Below are positions 9,061-16,141 of a DNA stretch of 64,000 nucleotides, piece after piece. This stretch comes from Marinobacter sp. SS13-12. GTDB taxonomy: Bacteria; Pseudomonadota; Gammaproteobacteria; Pseudomonadales; Oleiphilaceae. How positions within the stretch are numbered: position 1 is the stretch's first letter; every line of letters starts with the position of its first letter. The stretch lies in assembly GCF_030227115.1 (NCBI RefSeq), contig NZ_JASSUA010000001.1, positions 62,001 to 126,000 on the forward strand, in the 5' to 3' direction. The notes under the pieces were generated by a model, which was given only the letters and a program-made list of their open reading frames with translations, made no database searches and was not told where the DNA came from. The position numbers and the translations under genes are program-made.

Positions 9061-10082
9061 TGCCCATCCTCCAGTTCCTGAACCTGGTTCAGCAGGTCCA
9101 GCTCCATCTGCGCCACCATGCGGCCAGTCAGCGCCAGTTCCAGCGAACGCTGCTCACCAGACATGTGTCTGCGCGCCTGCTGCAACGCAATCATCGCCCA
9201 ACGCACCAGCGCCATGACTTCCCAGTAGCTGACCGTCGCCGGATCAAGATCGACGCCGCTTACTTCCCGGTAGCCGTCAAGAAGATCCTGCCTGTCTCCG
9301 AGCCCGCCAACTTCCCGGTCATCAGCTCCGAACCGCCAGCTGCGACTACAGAGCCAGCCCAGGTCCTCACAAGGATCGCTCCAGGCGGCAAACTCCCAGT
9401 CCAGGACAGCGGTCAGCTCATCACTGTCCATCATGTAGTTACCGGTCCGGAAGTCACAGTGGCAAAGCACCGTTGGGCCCGGTTCCGGCGCATGATCCTC
9501 TAACCAGTTCAGCGCCCACTCCAATACCGGATGAGGTTCACCGATTTCTTTCAGATAGCGGCGATACAGCGCTACCCGGCTCAGGGCCGGATTGTCCGGA
9601 TCGGGCATCACCAGGAACACCAGCGAAGCCTGCGGTGGCCGCACTGTGTGCAACCTGGCGAGCTCAGCACCCAGCCGGCGCACAATGTTCCGACGCTGCT
9701 CTTCGGAGAAGTCCGCCTTGACCAGTTTGCGCGGAGACGCGCTCCCCGCTGCCCGGGTCATGACGTAGAACACCTGCCCGCTGACCTCTGGGTCCTCACA
9801 AAGCCAGAGCGGCTCCGGTGCGGTTACCCCGGCCCTGAACGCCGCCTGAAGAACCCGGAATTCCTCGGGCCTGGACAGGCTTTCTGCGACCCCCGAAGGG
9901 GCGTCCTGCCGGACCACAAATTCCTGCCGACCTGGCCGGCTGCCGCCCTCCAGATCCAGCGTCAATCCGAAGTTGTCCTGGATGGCGCCGCCGGAGAGCT
10001 TGTCGAACTCGATAACCCGGGCCGCCCGGGCACCGCATTGCCTGACAATGAACGCGCTGAAGGTGTCGGCAAGCGCAGACAT
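9057..10082 (-). CDS. APH-fold acyl-CoA kinase, LvaA/ACAD10-kinase-like
   Basis: About 341 residues from the ATG at 10082 (MSALADTFSA), whose A is shared with the upstream TAA (TAATG). This coupled start is preferred over a longer reading to 10247. It is an aminoglycoside phosphotransferase-fold kinase. The Brenner-type catalytic loop HCDFRTGN carries D210 and N215, and the metal-binding DWE has D228. Family members LvaA and the kinase part of ACAD10/11 phosphorylate the 4-hydroxyl of 4-hydroxyacyl-CoAs, preparing it for elimination. It overlaps the DUF6285 gene downstream and the ACAD gene upstream, so the three are probably made together. An antibiotic-resistance role is unlikely in this setting. 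Confidence 0.83.
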   Translation of the reverse strand: MSALADTFSAFIVRQCGARAARVIEFDKLSGGAIQDNFGLTLDLEGGSRPGRQEFVVRQDAPSGVAESLSRPEEFRVLQAAFRAGVTAPEPLWLCEDPEVSGQVFYVMTRAAGSASPRKLVKADFSEEQRRNIVRRLGAELARLHTVRPPQASLVFLVMPDPDNPALSRVALYRRYLKEIGEPHPVLEWALNWLEDHAPEPGPTVLCHCDFRTGNYMMDSDELTAVLDWEFAAWSDPCEDLGWLCSRSWRFGADDREVGGLGDRQDLLDGYREVSGVDLDPATVSYWEVMALVRWAMIALQQARRHMSGEQRSLELALTGRMVAQMELDLLNQVQELEDGQ

Positions 10083-11287
10083 TACGCCTTCACTCCCCAA
10101 TGCCAGAAATCGGTACGTTCCGCCAGCAAGGTCTTCGAGAACACCATCTTGTGTATTTCCGAGGCACCATCCACCAGTCTCGCCTGGCGGGCATAACGGT
10201 AGATCCACTCCAGAGGAGTATCCTTGGAATAGCCCCGCGCGCCGCAAAGCTGGATGGCCGTATCCACCGCCTTGTGCAGGGTGTCGGCCACAGCGACCTT
10301 GGCCATGGAAACTTCCTTGCGGGCGAAGTCACCCTGGTCCAGCTTCCATGCGGCATGCATGGTAAGCAGCCGGCCAACCTGGATCTCCATGGCCGCCTCG
10401 CCCAGTAGCCATTGCACACCTTCGCGCTGGGCCAGGGACTGACCGAAGGATTCCCGGTTATTGACATATTCGGTGGCAATCTCCAGGGAACGACGGGCCA
10501 GGCCCAGCCAGCGCATGCAGTGGGTAAGACGGGCCGTACCGAGGCGGATCTGGGTGAGCTTGAGGCCATCGCCGACTTCCATCAGCCGGTTCTCGTCCGG
10601 GATTTCCAGGCCGTCGAACCGGAGCTCGCAATGGCCTCCGTGCTCTTCTGGCCCCATGATCGGAATCCGCCGGAGGATTTCCCAGCCAGGATCATCCTTG
10701 TGGAACAGGAAGGCGCTCAGACCCTTGCGGGTATCGTCGGAAGTCCGTGCAATCAGAATAAAATGCGATGCGTCGGCGGCGCCGGTAATGTAATGCTTGT
10801 GGCCGTGGATAACCCACCGGTCGCCCTTTCGCGTAGCAGTGGTCTGCATCATGCCGGGATCCGAGCCACAGCCGGGAGGTGGTTCGGTCATCGCAAACGC
10901 GGAACTTACTTTTCCCTCCACGATGGGCTTGAGCCAGCGCTCCTGCTGAGCTTCGGTCGCCACCTTCGCCAGCACGATCATGTTTCCGTCGTCCGGCGCC
11001 GCGGAATTGAACACCACCGGCCCGAATATCGACCGGTTCATCTCTTCGTAGCAGGCCGCCATACCGGAAATATCGAGCCCCTGACCGCCCAGATGCTCAG
11101 GAATCTGCAGGCACCACAAGCCCTGCTGTTTTGCCTTCGCACGCATCTGCTCGAGGCAGTCGCGCGCAATGTTCTCATGTTCATCATAGGCCTCCGGGTT
11201 CTGCTCCAGAGGCAACAACTCCTGTTCCACAAAGTCCTTGATGCGTTTTCGGTACGACTCGTTCCCGGGGCTAAGATTGAAGTCCAC
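10082..11287 (-). CDS. Acyl-CoA dehydrogenase-fold enzyme, LvaC/ACAD11-like
   Basis: About 401 residues from GTG at 11287, chosen because AAGGAG lies 6 bp upstream and because a longer ATG start (11335) would run into the SDR gene. ACAD fold: N-terminal helices, then AFAMTEPPPGCGSDPGMMQT in the beta domain, and a C-terminal RQARLVDGASEIHKM. This resembles the ACAD10/11-LvaC branch, which in the lva pathway removes phosphate from 4-phosphoacyl-CoA to give an enoyl-CoA, rather than a classical dehydrogenase. The stop is shared with the kinase start. A plain acyl-CoA dehydrogenase activity cannot be excluded from sequence. Confidence 0.83.
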   Translation of the reverse strand: MDFNLSPGNESYRKRIKDFVEQELLPLEQNPEAYDEHENIARDCLEQMRAKAKQQGLWCLQIPEHLGGQGLDISGMAACYEEMNRSIFGPVVFNSAAPDDGNMIVLAKVATEAQQERWLKPIVEGKVSSAFAMTEPPPGCGSDPGMMQTTATRKGDRWVIHGHKHYITGAADASHFILIARTSDDTRKGLSAFLFHKDDPGWEILRRIPIMGPEEHGGHCELRFDGLEIPDENRLMEVGDGLKLTQIRLGTARLTHCMRWLGLARRSLEIATEYVNNRESFGQSLAQREGVQWLLGEAAMEIQVGRLLTMHAAWKLDQGDFARKEVSMAKVAVADTLHKAVDTAIQLCGARGYSKDTPLEWIYRYARQARLVDGASEIHKMVFSKTLLAERTDFWHWGVKA

Positions 11288-11297
11288 AGCTTGCTCC

Positions 11298-12098
11298 TTA
11301 AAGCGAGGATTGAAGATGGCCGCCATCCACCACAAGGGTGCTGCCGGTCATGTAGTCGGAAAGGTCTGAGGCCAATAGCAACAACGGGCCACTCAGATCC
11401 CCAGCCTGGCCAAGACGGCGCTGAGGTATACGGCGGATCATTTTCTGGCCGGGTTCACTGGCGAAGAAATCACGGTTCAGATCGGTTTCGATATACCCCG
11501 GTGCCAACGCATTGACACGGATACCAAAACGGGCCCACTCCAGGGCAAGCGCTCGGGTCAGTTGCTCGACGCCAGCCTTGGCAGCAGCGTAGGGCGCCAC
11601 GTTACCAGCCACGCGATGACCGAGAATGGAAGAAATCATGATGATGCTGCCGCCCCGGTTGATTGCGTAGAGGCGGCGGGCGGCCTCGTTGCACACCAGC
11701 CAGCAGCCCTTGAGATTGGTGTCGACCACCCGGTCCCAGTCCGAAACGGTCAGATCCAGAGCCTTCTTGCTGGTGGCCACTCCGGCATTGGAAACCACCA
11801 CATCCGGGATGGCGATGGCGTCGGCCATGGTATCGAACGCTTCCGCGACGCTGGCCTCATCGGTCACATCCATGGTGACGACATGGATCCGATCAGCATA
11901 TTCGGGAAGGTCGGTTTTGAGGGATTCCAGTGCCTCGCGGCGACGGCCACTGGCAATAACCGTTGCACCGGCCTCAAGCAGGCACCGGGTAAAGCTGTGA
12001 CCCAGGCCACCAGCGGCTCCTGTGACCAGTGCCGTCTTGCCCTCAAGGCGCAGTGACCCGTTTGTGTTTTCAGGATTCGTATTATTGGAATTGTTCAT
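11298..12098 (-). CDS. SDR oxidoreductase, LvaD-like
   Basis: 266 residues, classical short-chain dehydrogenase. The nucleotide-binding TGAAGGLGHS is near residue 30, the NAG motif (VVSNAGVA) near 108, the catalytic Ser region MISSILGHRVAG near 155, and the active site YAAAKAG (Tyr and Lys) follows. Start ATG 12098 has GGAGGTCG upstream. It is the first gene of the Lva-like operon, 10 bp before the ACAD gene. By analogy with LvaD it would reduce a 4-oxoacyl-CoA to the 4-hydroxyacyl-CoA. The promoter side holds a 10-bp palindrome at 12128-12137. Confidence 0.83.
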   Translation of the reverse strand: MNNSNNTNPENTNGSLRLEGKTALVTGAAGGLGHSFTRCLLEAGATVIASGRRREALESLKTDLPEYADRIHVVTMDVTDEASVAEAFDTMADAIAIPDVVVSNAGVATSKKALDLTVSDWDRVVDTNLKGCWLVCNEAARRLYAINRGGSIIMISSILGHRVAGNVAPYAAAKAGVEQLTRALALEWARFGIRVNALAPGYIETDLNRDFFASEPGQKMIRRIPQRRLGQAGDLSGPLLLLASDLSDYMTGSTLVVDGGHLQSSL

Positions 12099-12127
12099 AT
12101 TTCGACCTCCACGCTCTAAAAATAGAA

Positions 12128-12137
12128 CGAGCGCTCG
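12128..12137. promoter_or_regulatory. Candidate TetR-type operator
   Basis: A perfect 10-bp palindrome CGAGCGCTCG, with AT-rich flanks, lies 30 bp upstream of the first gene of the Lva-like operon. Its size and position suit a TetR repressor, and one is encoded in the same run at 1592-2284. There is no second copy near the TetR gene, so the link is tentative. Confidence 0.4.
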
Positions 12138-12180
12138 AAATATTCAAGGAGCAGTTACAAAAAGGTCAACCGGTCGCGGA

Positions 12181-12819
12181 CTACCCGGACTGATCAGAAC
12201 TGTCAGACTCCGACTGCCCTTTCCTCTCGGGGCAAAGCTCTGACTCAAGCCAGCGGCGAATCTCATGGCGGTCGCGGCGGCGGTTAAGCTGTTCACTGTG
12301 GATGTTGCGGGGAAATATTTCCGTTTGCCCTTCGTGCTCCAACCGGAAACTCCTGCGCACGCCTACCGGGTATCGACTGGGGCCATGAACCACGGCAGCG
12401 CGTATCTCTACCGCAGCGATGTCCTCAAACAGGTAGTCGCTGTCGCTATCCTCACTTCGTCGGCCAAGAATGATATTGCGGAACGAGCCCAGCACCAGGT
12501 AGCCACCGGGCTGCAAGGGGCCCTGCCGCAGCACCTGGTGTACATTGCTGTCGTCCGCGCCAACCCGGCGATACTCGGTTACCGTCAGTGTTTTCTCTTC
12601 GCCGGCCCTGGTTCGCAGTACCACCTGCACACACTGCACATGCACGGTTTCCTTGCCCATATTTACAAGCAGGCACAGGGCATCCGGGTTCTCGTTCTGG
12701 GCGTGGTGAATGACCAGGTAGGGACGGTTGTTGCGTTTGTACTGGAAGAAGAACAACTGGAAATAGACAATCCAGATGACGGCCATAACGGCGCTGCTTA
12801 CGGGTCCGATGTAATCCAT
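12181..12819 (-). CDS. Hypothetical membrane-anchored protein
   Basis: 212 residues. A single N-terminal membrane segment (about residues 8-26, VSSAVMAVIWIVYFQLFFFQ) is followed by a basic stretch (YKRNNRPYL) and a soluble, beta-rich domain. The C-terminal 40 residues are highly charged and end in a Ser/Asp tail. I do not recognise the family. It lies alone between the Lva-like operon promoter and the LysR gene. The organisation suggests an inner-membrane protein with most of its mass in the cytoplasm. Confidence 0.65.
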   Translation of the reverse strand: MDYIGPVSSAVMAVIWIVYFQLFFFQYKRNNRPYLVIHHAQNENPDALCLLVNMGKETVHVQCVQVVLRTRAGEEKTLTVTEYRRVGADDSNVHQVLRQGPLQPGGYLVLGSFRNIILGRRSEDSDSDYLFEDIAAVEIRAAVVHGPSRYPVGVRRSFRLEHEGQTEIFPRNIHSEQLNRRRDRHEIRRWLESELCPERKGQSESDSSDQSG

Positions 12820-12903
12820 TCTGAGCTCCCTTTCTGACCGTTGTTACCTCCGTAATCTTATTCTCGGGTACCAGGAACGCAACCTCAACGTGCCCCTTTA
12901 CCG

Positions 12904-13794
12904 TCACCTCAGATCAGCAAACGCTTCTTTGACGTGACCAGCCAACGCATCATTAATCGGATTGCTGCCACTGCGCACCAGGGCGATCTGGTAGTCCGCG
13001 AGCGCCGGCAGGCCGTCCCTGTCCAGTTTCCGCAATGGTGGCCGCACCAGGCTGAGCGGGAAAGGCGCTACTGCCAGGTCCGCCAGCATGGCTGCCTCCT
13101 GGCCGAAACAGTTGTCGCAGGTGTAGGCAATGCGATAGGGCATATGAGCTTCATCCAGCGCATTCAGGGCCATGCGGCGCCAGGCACAGCCATTGTTGGC
13201 GAGGGACACCGGCAGGGGTGAACGATTGGCGGCTATGCCTCCTTCGCGCCCTGCCCACACCAAAGGCTCCGTGTGCACGACTTCCCCCCGCCACTCCTGG
13301 CCTTCGTTGCCGATGGTAACCAACACCATATCCAGTTCGCCGGTGTCCAGGCGATCCAGATTCTGCTGGCTTGAGCCCACCACCACATCCACCTGCACAG
13401 CCGGGTAGGAGCGGGCAAACTGTGCAAGCACCCTGGGCAGAATACGGCTGCCTACATCATCGGAGGTGCCAAAACTGACCCGGCCTTCCAGGGTCGGCGC
13501 AAGGAACTGCTGTATGGCTTCCTCATTCAACCGCAACAGTCGTCGCCCATAGCCCAGCAATACCTCACCCTCCGGCGTCAGGCGAACGTGGCGGGCCTCG
13601 CGCACAAACAGAACATGCCCGAGGATCTCCTCAAGCCGCTTTATCTGCATGCTCAGTGCCGAGGGAGTGCGGAAGACCTGCTTTGCCGCCCGGGTAAAAC
13701 TTCCGCTTTCGGCAATCGCCACAAAGGTTCGCAACACATCGGTATCCAGCAGCGGAATAGACTCACGGGTGATCACCGGCTTTGAACTGTCCAT
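12904..13794 (-). CDS. LysR-family transcriptional regulator
   Basis: About 296 residues. The N-terminal winged helix-turn-helix reads VLRTFVAIAESGSFTRAAKQ, followed by TPSALSMQIKRLEEILGHVL, then a type 2 periplasmic-like effector domain. The ATG at 13794 (MDSSKPVIT) is chosen; an in-frame TTG at 13824 would add 10 residues. The gene is divergent from the DUF1127-like gene at 13922, with about 125 bp between them. LysR proteins commonly control the divergent neighbour. Confidence 0.88.
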   Translation of the reverse strand: MDSSKPVITRESIPLLDTDVLRTFVAIAESGSFTRAAKQVFRTPSALSMQIKRLEEILGHVLFVREARHVRLTPEGEVLLGYGRRLLRLNEEAIQQFLAPTLEGRVSFGTSDDVGSRILPRVLAQFARSYPAVQVDVVVGSSQQNLDRLDTGELDMVLVTIGNEGQEWRGEVVHTEPLVWAGREGGIAANRSPLPVSLANNGCAWRRMALNALDEAHMPYRIAYTCDNCFGQEAAMLADLAVAPFPLSLVRPPLRKLDRDGLPALADYQIALVRSGSNPINDALAGHVKEAFADLR

Positions 13795-13921
13795 CTCTTG
13801 GCCCTTCAGTTTCCGACCTTTCAATTTTTCTTAACTTAGATGTTAAATCTTTTCGTTTGTTTGATCAAAGACGGAGTTGCATGCTTGGAACACGCCCATC
13901 GTTGACAAGGAGACCCTCAGA

Positions 13922-14248
13922 ATGAGCAACCAGCAAGAATTCCGTCGTCCTCAATTGCCCCCCGATTCCCCGGCGAAGCCTCCCGAACTGGAGCTGTACA
14001 TGCCGGCAACACCGCCGCTGGCTTTCATGGCAAATCTGGAGTTCTGGATCAGGATCTTCCGGCGCCGGTATCATTTTCGGCGGCTGTTCGTGCCCCTGCT
14101 GGATGAGGACGACCAGCTACTGTCGGATATCGGCTTCGAGAGAACGGACATTCAGTGGGCGCTCAAGCTGCCACTGAAAGTGGACGCCCTGAAGGCACTG
14201 GAAGCCTGCCGCAGGGCGCGAAGAAGGAAGAGATCGGTCGAGAAGTGA
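13922..14248 (+). CDS. DUF1127-like small basic protein
   Basis: 108 residues from ATG 13922, which has AAGGAG 8 bp upstream. The C-terminal half (WIRIFRRRYHFRRLFVPLLD, then LLSDIGFERTDIQWALKLPL) matches the DUF1127/YjiS pattern of an arginine-rich helix followed by a DIGF turn. The N-terminus is Pro-rich. Members have been linked to phosphate and carbon homeostasis and RNA binding in other bacteria; no function can be assigned here. A divergent LysR gene is its probable regulator. Confidence 0.7.
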   Translation: MSNQQEFRRPQLPPDSPAKPPELELYMPATPPLAFMANLEFWIRIFRRRYHFRRLFVPLLDEDDQLLSDIGFERTDIQWALKLPLKVDALKALEACRRARRRKRSVEK

Positions 14249-14251
14249 CGC

Positions 14252-14926
14252 TCAGGCCCTGGCCAACGCCACAATGTCCGGGTACTCGTGTACCCGGACC
14301 ACTGGCGCAGCGGGAGTTTCCTGAGCGAGAGCGCAAACCTCGTTGACCATCGCACTGGCCACGGACGCCGCTTCAATACCCCGGAACCTTTCCAGAGGGC
14401 CAATCAGTGCGCGGTTGATCAGGGGCATGGCTTTCATTCCCAGGGCTTCGGCGGTGCGCTGCTCGTCCCTTTCCCCGAGCAAAAGACTGGGTTGGTAGAT
14501 CGCCAGCACAGGATAACCAAGCGCTTTCACCGCGTCTTCCAGTTCCCCTTTCACCCGGTTGTAGAAAACGGTGGACGATGACGAAGCAGCAATAGCTGAC
14601 ATCAGCATAAAAGCCGTTACGCCCTTTGCCCGGCCAAGCTCGGCCGCTTTCAGCGGGTAACCGAAATCCACCTTGCGGAACTGGTTCCGGGAACCGGCCT
14701 TTTTGATGGTAGTACCCAGGCAGCAGATAATAGCATCCACAGCGAACAGTTCGCCGTGCTCGTCCAGGCGGTCGAAATCGATTTCGTGCTGTTCGAGTTT
14801 TGCATGGTTCAATGGCAGTTCCCGCCGCACCGGCGCAACCACTGATGCAACCTCATCCCTGGACAGCAACCCCTCCAGTACTTTGCCACCCGTCAGGCCG
14901 GTGGCACCCAGTAGCATCACTTTCAT
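14252..14926 (-). CDS. NAD(P)-binding oxidoreductase (atypical SDR, HTATIP2-like)
   Basis: About 224 residues from ATG 14926 (MKVMLLGATGLTGGKV), with GAGGAAG upstream. The Rossmann motif GATGLTGG is at the N-terminus and YNRVKGELE supplies a Tyr-x3-Lys pair near residue 125. The fold is that of NmrA/HTATIP2-type atypical SDRs, often regulators or quinone/flavin oxidoreductases. It converges with the DUF1127 gene, the stops being 3 bp apart. The substrate is unknown. Confidence 0.75.
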   Translation of the reverse strand: MKVMLLGATGLTGGKVLEGLLSRDEVASVVAPVRRELPLNHAKLEQHEIDFDRLDEHGELFAVDAIICCLGTTIKKAGSRNQFRKVDFGYPLKAAELGRAKGVTAFMLMSAIAASSSSTVFYNRVKGELEDAVKALGYPVLAIYQPSLLLGERDEQRTAEALGMKAMPLINRALIGPLERFRGIEAASVASAMVNEVCALAQETPAAPVVRVHEYPDIVALARA

Positions 14927-15067
14927 ACGATCTTCCTCAACCACGACGTTTCATATATGCAGTTTAGTGCCAGGGAACAGGCCGCAACCATATCACGACG
15001 TTAAAAAGCAGTTTAAACTGACCACAATAAAAAGCTGACCCACCCGCTGATTCAATGCCGGTTGCCC

Positions 15068-16141
15068 ATGAATGACTTTGAAACCCTGAACGTACTGCAG
15101 GCAGGCCTTGAAGACTGGTTTCGGCCCGGCGTCACTGCCCTGCTTTCCGTGGTTGTTACCTTTGTGGTGTACAAGGGTGTGTTGTCAATCATTCAACGCC
15201 TCACCCGCAGCAAAACGGTTCCGCGGATTTTTCTGGACGCTTCTGCGACGGCACTGGGCATCGTTATCGCACTTCTGGTCCTTAATGGCGTTCTGGAGGC
15301 CGCTTCTCCCGAGCTACCGTTGCTGGACCACGTTCAACATGCGGCGACGCTGTTATTGATTATTGCCCTCACCTGGGCAGTGGTCCGGTGCACGTCTTCC
15401 ATCGGCAATGTGATTGTTGCCATGAACCCGGTTCTGGAGGGCCAGTGGAAACGGGCCCGCAAGGTGGAAACGCAAACCCGGTTTCTGGTCAGGATACTGA
15501 ATATTCTCATTGTCATCCTGGGCCTGGGTGCCGCCCTGATGACCTTTGAACCGGTTCAACACCTTGGCGGCAGCCTGCTGGCTTCGGCGGGTATTGGCGG
15601 CATCATCCTCGGCTTTGCCGCCAAACCGGTGCTCAGCAATCTGCTGGCAGGCATGCAGATCGCCCTGACCCAGCCTTTCCGCATCGACGACGTCCTGCAC
15701 GTACAGGGCGAGTGGTGCTGGGTGGAGGAAGTAACGGCGACTTACGTGGTGCTGAGAGTCTGGGACCTGAGGCGGCTGGTGGTGCCATTGCAATGGTTTA
15801 TCGAGAACCCGTTCCAGAACTGGTCGAGAAACGACACCGAACTGACGGGGCCGGTGTTTATCCACGTGGACTATTCCATGCCCATTGAACCCCTGCGAAC
15901 AGAATTCAACCGCTTGCTACACCAGGCGCCGCAGTGGAACGGACACACGGCCACAGTTCAGGTCACTGATGCCGGCGACACCAACATCGAGGTTCGCCTT
16001 TTGATGAGCGCCAAAGACTCCTCCGGACTATGGGATCTCCGTTGCGCCATTCGCGAAGGCATGATCACCTTCATTCAGGAGCAGTTCCCGGACCAGCTGC
16101 CCCGGGTTCGTGCAAGGCTGGTTGACCAGCCCGATCAGTGA
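15068..16141 (+). CDS. MscS-family mechanosensitive ion channel
   Basis: About 357 residues from ATG 15068. Four membrane segments occupy residues 20-190. The pore-lining TM3 region is Gly/Ala-rich (GGSLLASAGIGGIILGFAAK), followed by the MscS beta domain (LTQPFRIDDVLHVQGEWCWV) and a cytoplasmic alpha-beta domain. It opens under membrane tension to release solutes on osmotic downshock. The 3' end overlaps the convergent D-lactate dehydrogenase gene by 7 bp. Confidence 0.9.
   Translation: MNDFETLNVLQAGLEDWFRPGVTALLSVVVTFVVYKGVLSIIQRLTRSKTVPRIFLDASATALGIVIALLVLNGVLEAASPELPLLDHVQHAATLLLIIALTWAVVRCTSSIGNVIVAMNPVLEGQWKRARKVETQTRFLVRILNILIVILGLGAALMTFEPVQHLGGSLLASAGIGGIILGFAAKPVLSNLLAGMQIALTQPFRIDDVLHVQGEWCWVEEVTATYVVLRVWDLRRLVVPLQWFIENPFQNWSRNDTELTGPVFIHVDYSMPIEPLRTEFNRLLHQAPQWNGHTATVQVTDAGDTNIEVRLLMSAKDSSGLWDLRCAIREGMITFIQEQFPDQLPRVRARLVDQPDQ

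Noticed and set aside
9057..10082. Reading the APH-fold gene as an antibiotic resistance kinase
   Set aside because: Its overlap with the ACAD and DUF6285 genes and its setting match acyl-CoA kinases of the LvaA/ACAD10 type.
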